Shown here: piece by piece, positions 18,713 through 28,457 of the stretch | Numbering within the stretch: position 1 is the first letter of the stretch | Layout: each line of letters opens with the position of its first letter | NCBI GenBank assembly: GCA_947453945.1 | Contig: CANGJB010000009.1 | Coordinates: forward strand, 1 to 64,000 | Source of the DNA: Sphingomonadaceae bacterium | Lineage (GTDB): Bacteria > Pseudomonadota > Alphaproteobacteria > Sphingomonadales > Sphingomonadaceae | Direction of reading: 5' to 3' | DNA: 64,000 nucleotides | Translations under genes and position numbers: made by a program | The notes under the pieces: generated by a model | What the model was told of the DNA's origin: nothing | Seen by the model: only the letters and a program-made list of their open reading frames with translations | Databases searched by the model: none

Positions 18713-19399
18713 TTATCGCGTCGCGTTGTACGCCAGCTGCGCGTCGGTCAGCTGGAAGCCCACCACCAGCTCAAAGCTTGCCTTGGCCAGCGCGGTGCGC
18801 ACTTCGGGCAGGGCGAGCGGATCGGTCGCGGCATCGGCCTCGCCCGCCTTGCGCTTCTTGGTGAGGATCTTGCGCACGTTGGCCGGCAGCGTCGCTTCGG
18901 CGCGGTCGACGGTCGATGCGGCGCGGCCCTGCGCCTGCGCGCGCTCCTGTCCATCGGCAAAATCGAGCGTGACGGAACCCAGCCGCTTGGCGATCACCAC
19001 GTTGCCGCCGCGCAGCACCGCAGAGAAATAGGGGAGAACGACCCGCCGCGCGCCGCGCGTGTCGCTGCGGCGGGCAAAGACATCGAAGGTCGCTTCGGTG
19101 TGCAGCTGTGCCTGCCCCTCGGCATCGTTGCATGTGCCGCGCAAGTTGGTGATCGAGGCGGTCACATCGATCGCGCCGGCGTCGGTGCGGCCGGGCGCGG
19201 CCATCTGCGTCACATCGCCGGTCATCTCGGGAATCTCGACCAGCGGGCACGGGCTGCGCAGCGCGGTCACGCCCACGCTGTCGTCCACCACCAGTTCGCC
19301 GCCGCCGCCCTTGCAGGCCCCGAGTGCGCCGACAAGCGCCAGAGCGGCGAGCGGGGCAGCGAGCCGGAACGAAGCAGACTTGGGGGCAGACGGGGTCAT
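18713..19399 (-). CDS. Putative lipoprotein of unknown function
   Basis: A 228-residue protein with a typical lipoprotein signal: basic N-terminus, hydrophobic core and lipobox LGAC with Cys at about residue 29, followed by a Gly-rich linker. The mature part has a beta-rich pattern and no motif I can name. Similar-sized lipoproteins sit beside argS in related genomes from memory, but no function is assigned. It lies 54 bases upstream of argS on the same strand and may share its transcript. Confidence 0.72.
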   Translation of the reverse strand: MTPSAPKSASFRLAAPLAALALVGALGACKGGGGELVVDDSVGVTALRSPCPLVEIPEMTGDVTQMAAPGRTDAGAIDVTASITNLRGTCNDAEGQAQLHTEATFDVFARRSDTRGARRVVLPYFSAVLRGGNVVIAKRLGSVTLDFADGQERAQAQGRAASTVDRAEATLPANVRKILTKKRKAGEADAATDPLALPEVRTALAKASFELVVGFQLTDAQLAYNATR

Positions 19400-19545
19400 T
19401 CAGGCATCCTCGGGCAACACAGTCCCGCATCCTCTAGCCACGGCGCCCCCCCGGCGCAATGCCGCACACCCAAACGCCGTACAATGCCGCCTGTCTGCAC
19501 ACGCCGGGTTTGCGCACGCGCGCCCCGCTGCTAAGGTCGTACGCG

Positions 19546-20532
19546 ATGACCACGACAGCTCCCGCCTCGCCCTCCCCCGCCGCCGACCAGACCGGCCTTG
19601 CCCCGCTCAAGCTTCTGATCGCAGCGCCGCGCGGCTTCTGCGCCGGGGTGGACCGCGCGATCGAGATTGTGGAGCGCGCGCTGGACCGCTTTGGCCAGCC
19701 GGTCTTCGTGCGGCACGAAATCGTGCACAACCGCTTCGTCGTCGATGGGCTGAAAGCCAAGGGCGCAGTTTTCGTCGAGGAACTTGACGAAGTTCCCGAT
19801 GGCGCGCCTGTCGTATTTTCCGCGCACGGCGTGCCCAAAGTGGTGCCGGCCGAAGCCACGACGCGCGGGCTCGACTGGCTCGATGCCACCTGCCCGCTGG
19901 TCAGCAAGGTCCACCGCCAGGCCGAGCGCCACGCCGAAGCGGGCCGCCATATTCTGTTTGTGGGCCACAAGGGCCATCCCGAAGTGATCGGCACGATGGG
20001 CCAGGTGCCCGAAGGCTCGATCACGCTGGTCGAGACGCTGGACGATGTTGCCGCACTCGATTTCCCTGCCGGCACGCCGCTCGCCTTCCTCACGCAGACG
20101 ACGCTTTCGGTGGACGACACGCGCGAGATTGTGGCCGCGCTGCGGGCGCGTTTTGCCGATATCAGCGGCCCCCGCGCCGAGGATATCTGCTACGCCACCT
20201 CCAACCGGCAGGCTGCAGTCAAATCGATTGCCACGCGCTGCGATCTGCTGCTCGTGATCGGTGCGCCAAACAGTTCCAATTCGCTGCGTCTGGTTGAGGT
20301 GGCCGAGCGCGACGGCACCAGCGCCCGCCTGATCCAGCGCGGAAGCGAGATCGATCCGGCGTGGCTCGAAGGGGTGGAGACGCTCGGCCTCACCGCCGGA
20401 GCCTCCGCCCCCGAAGTCCTTGTGCGCGAAGTGGTGGACCGCCTGCGCCAGTGGCGCACCGTGGAAGAGGAGACCGTGACCACCACGGTCGAGAGCATGG
20501 TGTTCAAGCTGCCTCGCCAGCTCGTGGACTGA
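19546..20532 (+). CDS. ispH: 4-hydroxy-3-methylbut-2-enyl diphosphate reductase
   Basis: A 328-residue Fe-S enzyme, the last step of the non-mevalonate isoprenoid pathway, giving IPP and DMAPP. The three cluster cysteines lie in [21 protein letters not shown] and ICYATSNRQ; the substrate motifs [15 protein letters not shown] and [11 protein letters not shown] are intact. I chose ATG at 19546; the upstream frame extension lacks family similarity. A 23-residue low-complexity N-terminal extension precedes the core. thrB follows 11 bases downstream. Confidence 0.95.
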   Translation: MTTTAPASPSPAADQTGLAPLKLLIAAPRGFCAGVDRAIEIVERALDRFGQPVFVRHEIVHNRFVVDGLKAKGAVFVEELDEVPDGAPVVFSAHGVPKVVPAEATTRGLDWLDATCPLVSKVHRQAERHAEAGRHILFVGHKGHPEVIGTMGQVPEGSITLVETLDDVAALDFPAGTPLAFLTQTTLSVDDTREIVAALRARFADISGPRAEDICYATSNRQAAVKSIATRCDLLLVIGAPNSSNSLRLVEVAERDGTSARLIQRGSEIDPAWLEGVETLGLTAGASAPEVLVREVVDRLRQWRTVEEETVTTTVESMVFKLPRQLVD

Positions 20533-20543
20533 GGCGGCCCTTC

Positions 20544-21527
20544 ATGGCGGTTTACACCCACCTCGGCGCGGAAGACATGGCCGCGCTGATCGCGCGGTTC
20601 GATGTCGGCACGCTGGTTTCGGCCAAGGGCATTGCCGAGGGCGTGTCCAACAGCAACTGGCTACTGGAGACGACGGGCGCGACCGGAATCGGCGCGCGGT
20701 TTATCCTCACGATGTACGAGTTCCGCATCGAACTTGCGGATCTGCCCTACTTCCTCTCGTTGCTCGATCACCTTGCGGCAAAGGGCTGCCCGGTGCCGCG
20801 CACGATCCACGACCGCGATGGCAATCTCTACGTTACCCGGCCCGGAGCGCAGGGCGAGAAAGCGCTCGCCCTCATCGAATACCTGCCCGGCGTTTCTGTC
20901 AGCGCGCCGACGGCGGGGCAGGCCCGGGCGGTGGGCGCAGAGCTTGCCCGGCTGCATCTCGCCGCTGCCGATTTCCCCGGCACGCGCGCCAATGGCATGG
21001 GCGTGGCAGAATGGCAGCGCCTCGCTGCGGCCTGCGGGGCGGAGGGCCTTGCGCGGATCGACCCGGCGCTGGCCCATATCGTGGCAAGCGAACTGCCGCG
21101 CCTTGCCGAAACCTGGCCGCAAGCCCTGCCCTCCGGCGTCATCCATGCCGATCTGTTTCCGGACAACGTGCTGATGCTGGGCGATGTGGTCACAGGCCTC
21201 ATCGACTTCTACTTCGCCTGCAACGATATCCTGGCTTACGATCTGGCCGTCACCCATGTCGCATGGTGCTTCGATGATCGCACCGGCGCGTTCCGGGCCG
21301 ATGTTTCGCAGGCGCTGATCGAAGGCTACGAAAGCGTGCGGCCACTTGATGCGGAGGAACGCGCCGCACTGCCGCTGCTGGGGCAAGGCGCGGCGATGCG
21401 CTTTGCGATGAGCCGCGCATGGGACTGGCTCAACACGCCGGCAGACGCGCTCGTCACCCCCAAGGACCCGATGGGTCCGGCGCAGCGGCTGGGGTTTTAC
21501 AAGGCCAATCCGGGGATCTTTGCATGA
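20544..21527 (+). CDS. thrB: Homoserine kinase, APH-fold type
   Basis: A 327-residue protein of the choline/aminoglycoside kinase fold used by Alphaproteobacteria for homoserine phosphorylation in threonine synthesis. N-terminal [16 protein letters not shown], the Brenner-like catalytic motif [12 protein letters not shown] and the metal motif [11 protein letters not shown] are present. The stop overlaps the rnhA start (ATGA), so ispH-thrB-rnhA form one operon. Confidence 0.92.
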   Translation: MAVYTHLGAEDMAALIARFDVGTLVSAKGIAEGVSNSNWLLETTGATGIGARFILTMYEFRIELADLPYFLSLLDHLAAKGCPVPRTIHDRDGNLYVTRPGAQGEKALALIEYLPGVSVSAPTAGQARAVGAELARLHLAAADFPGTRANGMGVAEWQRLAAACGAEGLARIDPALAHIVASELPRLAETWPQALPSGVIHADLFPDNVLMLGDVVTGLIDFYFACNDILAYDLAVTHVAWCFDDRTGAFRADVSQALIEGYESVRPLDAEERAALPLLGQGAAMRFAMSRAWDWLNTPADALVTPKDPMGPAQRLGFYKANPGIFA

Positions 21528-21955
21528 AGCATGTCGCCATTTTCACCGACGGGGCCTGCAAGGGCAATCCCGGCAAGGGCGGCTGGGGGGCGCTTCTGCG
21601 CATGGGCGAGACCGAGAAGGAGCTTTCCGGCAGCGAGCGCGAGACCACGAACAACCGCATGGAAATGATGGCCGCGATCCGCGCGCTGGAAGCGCTCAAG
21701 CAGCCTTGCGCTGTCACGCTCCACACCGACAGCCGCTACGTGCTCGACGGGATCACCAAATGGATCTTCGGCTGGCAGAAGAAGGGCTGGAAAACGGCAG
21801 ACAACAAGCCGGTCAAGAATGAGGACCTGTGGCGCGCGCTGATCGCCGCCGCGCGGCCGCACAAGATCGAATGGGTCTGGGTAAAGGGCCATGACGGCCA
21901 CCCGGAAAACGAACGAGTGGACAAGCTTGCCAGCGACGCGGCGATTGCCGCCTGA
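21524..21955 (+). CDS. rnhA: Ribonuclease HI
   Basis: A 143-residue enzyme that degrades RNA in RNA:DNA hybrids. The four acidic residues are visible: Asp in [11 protein letters not shown], Glu in [10 protein letters not shown], Asp in HTDSRYV and Asp in NERVDKLA. The basic-protrusion region [15 protein letters not shown] and the His-loop KGHDGHPEN are intact. It overlaps the thrB stop by four bases. Confidence 0.97.
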   Translation: MKHVAIFTDGACKGNPGKGGWGALLRMGETEKELSGSERETTNNRMEMMAAIRALEALKQPCAVTLHTDSRYVLDGITKWIFGWQKKGWKTADNKPVKNEDLWRALIAAARPHKIEWVWVKGHDGHPENERVDKLASDAAIAA

Positions 21956-21964
21956 TGAGGAGAT

Positions 21965-21990
21965 GCCCCTCCCCCTCACGGGGAAGGGGC
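21965..21990. terminator. Stem-loop between convergent rnhA and DUF1508 genes
   Basis: GC-rich inverted repeat GCCCCTCCCC / GGGGAAGGGGC around a short loop, placed in the 42 bases between two convergent genes. There is no long T run, so termination is inferred from position and structure. Confidence 0.6.
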
Positions 21991-21997
21991 CTGTGGT

Positions 21998-22183
21998 TCA
22001 ACCCTCGGTTGTCGTATCGACCACTTCGGCACCAGGGCCGTTCTTGAGCACCGATTCGATGGCGTTCTTCGCGCTGGCCTTCGACTTGTAGCCTTCGGTC
22101 CAGAAGATGGATTCGGAATTGTGGCAGAAGTAGGCGACAAACTCGCCAGCCTTGTTTTTCCGGATTTCGAAACGGTGGGCCAT
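21998..22183 (-). CDS. DUF1508 (YegP-type) small protein
   Basis: A 61-residue protein with the DUF1508/UPF0339 pattern: FEIRKNKAGEFVAYF, an aromatic-rich middle (SESIFWTEGYKSKASAKNAI) and a short tail. Many family members have two such repeats; this one has a single repeat. The function is unknown. It converges on rnhA. Confidence 0.85.
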   Translation of the reverse strand: MAHRFEIRKNKAGEFVAYFCHNSESIFWTEGYKSKASAKNAIESVLKNGPGAEVVDTTTEG

Positions 22184-22265
22184 TTTCTCAACTCCCTAGG
22201 TAAGTTTACCGGTCCACAGCTCGTCTAGCACGGGCCTGCAGCGGTGGGAGTCTCAAAATGCTCCG

Positions 22266-23378
22266 CTACGCAGCAAACCGGCCGGGCGCATAGCAGGCCG
22301 CGCCGATGTCGGCAGTCATCGCATCGCGCGGCAGGCCGAGCAGCAATTGCGCGGCGAGCCGGGCGGCGGCAGGCGCCGTCTGGATGCCAAAGCCGCCTTG
22401 TCCGGCAAACCAGAAGAAGCCCGGCACCACCGGATCGAAGCCATAGACCGGCAGCCGATCAGGCGCGAAGCTTCTGAGGCCGGCCCAGCGCCGCTCCAGC
22501 GCCAGCACCTTCCATTCCACCGCCTGCTCCATCCGGTCGATCGCCATGGCGATGTCCAGTTCCTCCGGCGCGGCATCGCGCGCGATGTCTGGCGTTTCGT
22601 CGTGCGGGGAAAGCCACAGCCTCCCGCCCTGGGGACGGAAATAGAAATCCTCGTCAAAGCTCAGCGTCAGCGGCAGGGTCTCGGGCGGAGCCGGATCGAC
22701 CCGCAATTGCACCATGGAGCGGCGCAGCGGCTCGATCCCGATGGGCGCCGCGCCGGCCAGCGCGGCCACACCATCGGCCCACGCGCCCGCCGCATCGACC
22801 AGCAGCGCGGCGCGGGCGCTCCCCGGCCCGGCGGCGCCGTTCCAGTTCAGCGTCCAGTCCGCGCCCGAACGCTCCACACCGTCAAGCCGCGCGCGCACGC
22901 GCACCACGCTGCCCGCCTTGCGCGCCGCGCCAAGGTAGTGCTGGTGCATCGCGGCGACATCAATATCGGCGCACTCTGGCTCCCACGCGCCGATGATCCA
23001 ATCCGGCCGCAGCCCCGGCACGATCTGGTCAAGCTGCTGCCGCCCGATCAACTCGATCCGCGCGCCCGCAGTGGCAAATTCCGCGACGAAGGCCTCCGCA
23101 TGATCGCGGTGGTCCTCCCGCCCGATATGGAGGCCGCCGCGCGGGCTGAGGAACCCGTTGTCCGCCAGCCAGCGCCCGGAAGCCGCCGTCAGCGGATAGA
23201 TCTGCGGCCCGCCGATCGTTTCGTGCCAGAACGCGGCGGAGCGGCCCGTGGTGTGATAGCCCGGCGTATCCTCGGCCTCGATCAGCAGCACGCGGGCATG
23301 GGGCGCACATTCTGCGGCAAGGCTGGAGCCGGCCATGCCTGCCCCGATCACGGCAATGTCGAAAAGCTCGTCAGTCAT
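22266..23378 (-). CDS. FAD-dependent oxidoreductase, DAO family
   Basis: A 370-residue protein with an N-terminal Rossmann motif (IAVIGAGMAGSSLAAE), a glutamate-ended second strand (VLLIEAEDTPGYHTTGRSA) and the C-terminal FAD-closing motif FFWFAGQGGFGIQTAPAAA. This is the D-amino-acid/glycine oxidase fold; the substrate cannot be told. It is seven bases downstream of the alpha/beta hydrolase gene on the same strand, so the two are probably co-transcribed. Confidence 0.85.
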   Translation of the reverse strand: MTDELFDIAVIGAGMAGSSLAAECAPHARVLLIEAEDTPGYHTTGRSAAFWHETIGGPQIYPLTAASGRWLADNGFLSPRGGLHIGREDHRDHAEAFVAEFATAGARIELIGRQQLDQIVPGLRPDWIIGAWEPECADIDVAAMHQHYLGAARKAGSVVRVRARLDGVERSGADWTLNWNGAAGPGSARAALLVDAAGAWADGVAALAGAAPIGIEPLRRSMVQLRVDPAPPETLPLTLSFDEDFYFRPQGGRLWLSPHDETPDIARDAAPEELDIAMAIDRMEQAVEWKVLALERRWAGLRSFAPDRLPVYGFDPVVPGFFWFAGQGGFGIQTAPAAARLAAQLLLGLPRDAMTADIGAACYAPGRFAA

Positions 23379-23384
23379 GCGGGA

Positions 23385-24341
23385 TCAGCCCTGCCGTGCC
23401 GGCACCGCCCGGTCAAGAAACTGGGTGACCGCAGCCATGACATCATCGCGCACCGCATCCGCCTCGCGCAGCAGTTCGTGCCGCGCGTCGCGGCCCCAGG
23501 CCACCAGCTCGCCATGCGGCAAACGCGCGGCGGCAGCCTCGATCGCGGGCCACGAAACCAGCGCATCGTGCATCGCCGCCAGCACCAGAACAGGCACCTT
23601 GATCGCCTCGAGCACACCCGGCGCACGCAAAGTCTCGAATGAGGCGGCCGCGCGTTCAACCCAGCGCCAGCTGGCGGGGCCGATCTCCAGTTCGGGCCGC
23701 GCGCTGCGCCACCAGCCCTCGTCGGCATATCGCTGCGCATCATGGGTCAGCAGGGTCATGCGCTGATCGAGTGGTGAGCCCGGTTTCTCGCTCACCGGCC
23801 AGGCCATGCGCGCGGGATCGCCGATCCGGCACATGATTCGCCCGTAGAGATTCTGGATGAACTGGGGAATCGCGGTAATGAATCCGAGCATTGGCGCGCT
23901 CAAAACCAGAGCATCGGGCGTTGCCGCACCTTCCGCCACCCCGCGCAGCACAAGGTGCCCGCCCATCGAATGGCCCACCAGAACATGCGGCCCCGGGGTG
24001 CTGCGAACCCAATCGCGCCACAGCGCGCCAAGATCGGCAATCCACACCCCAAAATCGGCGATATCGCCCACCATCGGGTTTGCCGTCATGCGCCCCGAAC
24101 CGCCCTGCCCGCGCCAGTCAGCCGCGCCCACATGCCATCCAGCATCAGCCCATTCTACCAGCGTTTCCAGATACTTCTCATAGAAATCTGCCCGCCCGGG
24201 CAGGAACAGGAGCGATCCGCGAACCGGGATGCCGGCGGGAGGGGCGAGCGCGATGCGGCGGATCTCGTGGCCATCGGGCAAAGCCCAGCGCCACTCACGC
24301 GCGCCGGCGGGAATCGCCCTCCTGTCAAACACAGCACTCAC
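23385..24341 (-). CDS. Alpha/beta hydrolase, lysophospholipase-like
   Basis: 318 residues. The nucleophile elbow is GHSMGG, the oxyanion-side sequence is FLPGRADFYEKY, and the later acid/His part includes VPVLVLAAMHDALVSW and ARHELLREADAVRDDV (serine aminopeptidase S33/PldB-like). GTG at 24341 is chosen because GGGGAG precedes it by eight bases and the upstream frame is not protein-like. It is divergent from the cpa operon. Confidence 0.85.
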   Translation of the reverse strand: MSAVFDRRAIPAGAREWRWALPDGHEIRRIALAPPAGIPVRGSLLFLPGRADFYEKYLETLVEWADAGWHVGAADWRGQGGSGRMTANPMVGDIADFGVWIADLGALWRDWVRSTPGPHVLVGHSMGGHLVLRGVAEGAATPDALVLSAPMLGFITAIPQFIQNLYGRIMCRIGDPARMAWPVSEKPGSPLDQRMTLLTHDAQRYADEGWWRSARPELEIGPASWRWVERAAASFETLRAPGVLEAIKVPVLVLAAMHDALVSWPAIEAAAARLPHGELVAWGRDARHELLREADAVRDDVMAAVTQFLDRAVPARQG

Positions 24342-24402
24342 GCCTGCAACTCCCCGGAGCAAAGCCTGTCGGCATCCGCAAGCGCCCGGATATGCGGCGC
24401 CT

Positions 24403-24420
24403 GTTTGGTTACCGTTTGGT
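24403..24420. promoter_or_regulatory. Tandem GTTTGGT half-sites upstream of the pilus operon
   Basis: GTTTGGT occurs at 24403-24409 and again at 24414-24420, an 11-base period (one helical turn), in the 94-base divergent interval between the hydrolase and cpaA. The spacing suggests a direct-repeat operator; the binding protein is unknown. Confidence 0.35.
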
Positions 24421-24435
24421 AAGTGATTGTCCCGT

Positions 24436-24936
24436 ATGAGACCCCTCATGCAGGGAACTCACATCGTTTACGGACTGGTCGGAGCCTTGGCAATCGCACT
24501 CGCGGTTGCGGCCTTCACCGATATCCGCCGCCGCCAGATCGATAACTGGCTGAACGTCGCCATTGCCGCGGGGGCGCCCGTGTTCTGGTGGGCGACCGGG
24601 CTTGCCATGTGGCCAGGCGTCGCGCTGCAGCTTGGTCTGGCCGTGGTTACCTTCTTCGTGCTGGCCGGTCTGTTCGCGCTTCGGGCGATGGGCGGCGGCG
24701 ATGTCAAGCTGCTCACCGCGCTGGCGCTGTGGATGCCCGCGCTGCTGTTCCTCAAGTTGCTGATCATCATGGCGCTGGCTGGCGGCGTGCTCACCATCAC
24801 GATGGGCATGTGGCACGTGGCCCGGCGCCAGAAGGAAAAGCTCAAGATCCCCTACGGCATAGCCATCGCGACTGCCGGACTCTGGATCATCACCACCACC
24901 GATTGGACCGCGCTCCACGCCGTTTCGGCGGGCTAG
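24436..24936 (+). CDS. cpaA: Prepilin peptidase (A24, CpaA/TadV type)
   Basis: About 166 residues and five to six membrane helices. The two catalytic aspartates of A24 leader peptidases are visible in AFTDIRRRQIDNWLN and AMGGGDVKLL. The short form without the N-terminal methylase domain is typical of tad systems. It processes Flp prepilin and pseudopilins. The start is uncertain: ATG at 24436 or 24448, or TTG at 24427. First gene of the pilus operon. Confidence 0.9.
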   Translation: MRPLMQGTHIVYGLVGALAIALAVAAFTDIRRRQIDNWLNVAIAAGAPVFWWATGLAMWPGVALQLGLAVVTFFVLAGLFALRAMGGGDVKLLTALALWMPALLFLKLLIIMALAGGVLTITMGMWHVARRQKEKLKIPYGIAIATAGLWIITTTDWTALHAVSAG

Positions 24937-24995
24937 GTCTATCTTAACCATTTTGCCCGAAGGATGCGGGCGGATCAAACGGCAGGATTGAAGCC

Positions 24996-26045
24996 ATGGA
25001 CAGGAAGAAGCTGTTGCTGCTGGTAGGGGCGCTGATCGTTGCGATCGGCACGGCCTTTGCTGCCAGGAGCATGTTTGCAGGCGCCGCATCGCCGCAGGCC
25101 GTGGCCGCTGCGAAAGTGCAAATGGGCGCCAAGGTGCTTGTTGCCAATCGCGCGCTTCCTGCCGGCACAATCATCACGGCCGACGCCATGGGCTATCAGC
25201 CCTGGCCGAAGGATCTCGTCCAGGACGTGTACTTCACCGAAGACAAGACCGACATGTCGAAGCTTCTCGGCACCGTGGTTCGCCATCCGATCACGGCGGG
25301 CGAACCGGTGACGCAGGGCAGCCTCGTCGCTCCGGGTGATCGCGGCTTCCTCGCCGCTGCGCTCGGGCCGGGCATGCGTGCCATCACCATTCCGGTGAGC
25401 GCGCGTACCGCCGTGGCCGGCTTCGTCTTCCCGGGTGACCATATCGACCTCGTCCTCACACAGTCGATCAAGGGCGCCGTGCTGCCGTTCAAGACCGCCG
25501 AAACCATCCTCAAGAACTTGCGCGTGCTCGCCACCGACCAGTCGACCGAGCAGGAGCAGATCGAGGGCAAGACCCGCGTGAAGACCTTCAGCACGATCAC
25601 TGTCGAGGCGACTCCCAAGATCGCGGAAAAGATCGCGGTGGCGCAGACCATGGGTACGCTCAGCGTATCGCTGCGCTCGCTGGCCGACAATTCGAGCGAG
25701 CTCGAGCAAGCCATTGCCATGGGTCAGATCAAGATCCCCACCGGCGCCAGCAAGGCCGATGAGGAAAAGCTGCTCAAGCAGGCCATGGGCAAGCCCATCG
25801 AATCCGGTGGCAACAGCTTCGTGACCGGCGGTGATGTCTCGCGCTTCCAGCCCAAGAACTCCGGCCCGACCGATCCGAACGCTATCGCCAACGCGATGGC
25901 AAAGGCGATCACCTCCATCGTTCCCAGGGCGATGCCGGGTGGGCCGACGATGACCCCGGCCGGCCGCGCGCTGTTTGCCCCTGGCCCCGTGGTCCGCGTC
26001 ACCCGCGGCAAGGACACCCAGGAAGTCAACGTGGGGAGCCACTGA
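24996..26045 (+). CDS. cpaB: Flp pilus assembly protein CpaB/RcpC
   Basis: 349 residues. An N-terminal anchor (LLLLVGALIVAIGTAFAAR) is followed by a SAF domain (VLVANRALPAGTIITADAM) and the RcpC/CpaB domain (ITIPVSARTAVAGFVFPGDHIDLVLTQ). It is a periplasmic pilus-assembly component. A TTAACCAT box at 24944-24951, resembling a CtrA half-site, lies in the gap after cpaA. Confidence 0.94.
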   Translation: MDRKKLLLLVGALIVAIGTAFAARSMFAGAASPQAVAAAKVQMGAKVLVANRALPAGTIITADAMGYQPWPKDLVQDVYFTEDKTDMSKLLGTVVRHPITAGEPVTQGSLVAPGDRGFLAAALGPGMRAITIPVSARTAVAGFVFPGDHIDLVLTQSIKGAVLPFKTAETILKNLRVLATDQSTEQEQIEGKTRVKTFSTITVEATPKIAEKIAVAQTMGTLSVSLRSLADNSSELEQAIAMGQIKIPTGASKADEEKLLKQAMGKPIESGGNSFVTGGDVSRFQPKNSGPTDPNAIANAMAKAITSIVPRAMPGGPTMTPAGRALFAPGPVVRVTRGKDTQEVNVGSH

Positions 26046-26046
26046 G

Positions 26047-27768
26047 ATGAACACGATCACTCCCCTCAAGGCCCAAACTGCGCCCGCGAAAGGCAAGACC
26101 ATGAAGGCCCGTATCGCATCAACGCTGCTCCCGCTCGCTGCTCTGGCTGTTCCGCTGGCGTTCGCTTCGGCCCCTGCGCCGGCCGCGGCCCAGTCGGTGA
26201 CCAGCCCGGCCCGCAGCATCGCGATTTCGATCGGTCGGGGCCAGCTCGTCACGCTGCCCGGCAAGATGACTGACGTGTTCGTTGCCAACGACGCGGTCGC
26301 CGATGTTCAGGTCAAGTCGACCAACCAGCTCTATGTGTTCGGCAAGGCCGGCGGTGAAACCACCGTCTATGCCAGCAACGCGAACGGCGATGTGGTGTGG
26401 TCGGCCAATGTCCGCGTGGGCACCAATATCGACAGCATCGACCAGATGCTCAAGCTGGCGATGCCCGAGGCCAAGATCGTCACCTCGACGATGAACAACA
26501 CCGTCCTCCTCACCGGCACGATTGCCGCGCCCGAGGATGCCGCCGAGGCCGAGCGCCTCGTCAAGGCCTTCGTCGACGAGAAGACCAACGTGATCAGCCG
26601 CCTGAAGATGGCGACGCCGCTGCAGGTGAACCTCCACGTGAAGTTCGCCGAAGTGAACCGCTCGCTAGTGCGCCAGATCGGCTCCAACCTCACGACCATC
26701 GATGGTTCGGGCGGGTTCAAGTTCGGCGTCGGCCAGGGCCGCGCGCCCGGCACTTACGTCACCACGGATCCCAACCTGCCGCTCGGCATCGGCACGAACG
26801 TGACTGGTTTCACGATCGATCCAACCGGCGCCGCGAAATCGCCGACCAATCCGCTCGGCATCATTTCGGCACCCGGCACGAACGTCACCCAGCTGCAGGG
26901 CGTCCAGACCATTGCGGGCATGGGCAAGCTGTTCGGGCTCAACATCCTCGGCGCGCTCGATCTGGGTGAGACCATCGGCCTCGTCACATCGCTGGCCGAG
27001 CCGAACCTCACCGCGCTTTCGGGCGAAACGGCCAACTTCCTCGCCGGCGGCGAATATCCGATCCCGGTCTCGACCGGGCTCGGCAACACCGCGATCGAGT
27101 TCAAGAAGTACGGCATCAGCCTGGCCTACACGCCCACCGTGCTCGCCAACGGGCGCATCTCGCTGCGTGTGAAGCCGGAAGTGTCGGAACTGTCATCCGA
27201 CGGCGCGATCATCAGCAACAACTTCACCGTTTCCGCACTCACCGTGCGCAGCGCTGAAACGACGGTCGAGCTCGGCTCGGGCCAGAGCTTCATGATCGCG
27301 GGGCTGCTGCGCAACAACGCGCAGAACACGATCACCAAGATGCCCGGCGCCGGCGACGTGCCGATCCTGGGCTCGCTGTTCCGCTCCACCTCGTTCCGCA
27401 AGGGCGAGACCGAGCTGGTCATCGTGGTCACGCCCTACCTCGTGAACCCGGTCGATTCGAGCGAGATCAAGCTGCCCACCGACGGCTTCCGGGCCGCCAC
27501 GGCGCTGCAGCAGGTGCTCGGCCATCTCGAAGCCGACGGTGTGACCGGCGGCGACCGCCCGAAGCCGACCGAAAAGGCCGGCACGGTCCAGTCGAACGGT
27601 CCCAAGGTTGGTGCTGCCGATGCGCCGCAGGTCGATGCCATGCCGCAGGCCCAGGCCTTCGCGGCGCCCGTGGCCGCCGATCCCAAGGCCGGACGTGAAT
27701 CCAACGGTCTTCGGGGCCGCAATCGTCAGGCCAGCGCGGATGCCGCGCCCGGCTTCAGCTTCCAGTGA
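26047..27768 (+). CDS. cpaC: Flp pilus secretin CpaC/RcpA
   Basis: 573 residues. An N-terminal signal ends near APAAAQS, then a secretin N-domain (IAISIGRGQLVTLPGKMTDV), a BON-like segment, and the conserved C-terminal secretin domain (LTALSGETANFLAGGEYPIP, VELGSGQSFMIAGLL, VPILGSLFRS and VIVVTPYLV). It forms the outer-membrane channel. ATG at 26047 overlaps nothing and begins one base after the cpaB stop. The C-terminal 80 residues are low-complexity. Confidence 0.94.
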   Translation: MNTITPLKAQTAPAKGKTMKARIASTLLPLAALAVPLAFASAPAPAAAQSVTSPARSIAISIGRGQLVTLPGKMTDVFVANDAVADVQVKSTNQLYVFGKAGGETTVYASNANGDVVWSANVRVGTNIDSIDQMLKLAMPEAKIVTSTMNNTVLLTGTIAAPEDAAEAERLVKAFVDEKTNVISRLKMATPLQVNLHVKFAEVNRSLVRQIGSNLTTIDGSGGFKFGVGQGRAPGTYVTTDPNLPLGIGTNVTGFTIDPTGAAKSPTNPLGIISAPGTNVTQLQGVQTIAGMGKLFGLNILGALDLGETIGLVTSLAEPNLTALSGETANFLAGGEYPIPVSTGLGNTAIEFKKYGISLAYTPTVLANGRISLRVKPEVSELSSDGAIISNNFTVSALTVRSAETTVELGSGQSFMIAGLLRNNAQNTITKMPGAGDVPILGSLFRSTSFRKGETELVIVVTPYLVNPVDSSEIKLPTDGFRAATALQQVLGHLEADGVTGGDRPKPTEKAGTVQSNGPKVGAADAPQVDAMPQAQAFAAPVAADPKAGRESNGLRGRNRQASADAAPGFSFQ

Positions 27769-27782
27769 GAAAGGGCTACCTC

Positions 27783-28454
27783 ATGTCCATTCGTCTGCCC
27801 AACCTTCAGGGCGCAGCCCGGGTCCTTCTCCTTGCCGGCGTGCTGAGCCTGCCGCTGGCCGCGTGCAACAGCCCCAGCACCGACATGAACCGCAGTCTTG
27901 AAAGCGTGCGCCAGCCGGTCGTGCAGCGCACCAGCTTCGTGTTCGATGTCTCGACCCTGCCCGGTGGCGGCATCGCCGTATCCGAACAGCGCCGCCTCTC
28001 CGGCTGGCTCGATGCGCTCGATCTTGGTTATGGCGATCGCATCTCGCTCGATGATCCGGTCGATTCCGATCAGACCCGCACATCGGTCGAACAAGTGGCT
28101 GGCCGCTTCGGCGTTCTCCTGGCCGACGTTGCCCCGGTGACAGAAGGCTCGATCGCGCCCGGCACGGCCCGCGTCGTCGTCTCGCGCACTGAAGCCAGCG
28201 TGCCCGGTTGCCCGGACTGGTCGAACAAGATCGACAACCGCACCAACAATGCCACATCGCCGGGCTACGGCTGCGCGGTGAACGGCAACATGGCGGCGAT
28301 GGTCGCCAACAAGGAAGACCTTGTCCACGGGACCAAGGGTGCCAGCACCACGCTCGTCCAGAGCAATGCCAAGGCCATCAAGTCCTACCGCGAACAACCG
28401 CCGACAGGCGCCGGTGGCCTGAAGGCAGTTTCCAGCAAGTCCGGGGGTAACTGA
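27783..28454 (+). CDS. cpaD: Flp pilus lipoprotein CpaD
   Basis: 223 residues. A lipoprotein signal with lipobox LAAC (LLLAGVLSLPLAACNS) is followed by the CpaD domain, including VVVSRTEASVPGCPDWS and the conserved YGCAVNGNMAAMVANKEDLV. It helps secretin localisation. GAGAAAGGG lies about ten bases before ATG at 27783; a GTG at 27765 overlaps the cpaC end and is less likely. Confidence 0.92.
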   Translation: MSIRLPNLQGAARVLLLAGVLSLPLAACNSPSTDMNRSLESVRQPVVQRTSFVFDVSTLPGGGIAVSEQRRLSGWLDALDLGYGDRISLDDPVDSDQTRTSVEQVAGRFGVLLADVAPVTEGSIAPGTARVVVSRTEASVPGCPDWSNKIDNRTNNATSPGYGCAVNGNMAAMVANKEDLVHGTKGASTTLVQSNAKAIKSYREQPPTGAGGLKAVSSKSGGN

Positions 28455-28457
28455 TCG

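Noticed and set aside
17054..19534. 826-residue open frame antisense to argS and the lipoprotein gene
   Set aside because: Composition (Arg/His/Ala/Gln-rich) is that of an antisense shadow; both sense genes are well supported.
24944..24951. TTAACCAT, a possible CtrA half-site before cpaB
   Set aside because: Only one half-site; the second TTAA at the required spacing is missing, so CtrA control is not claimed.
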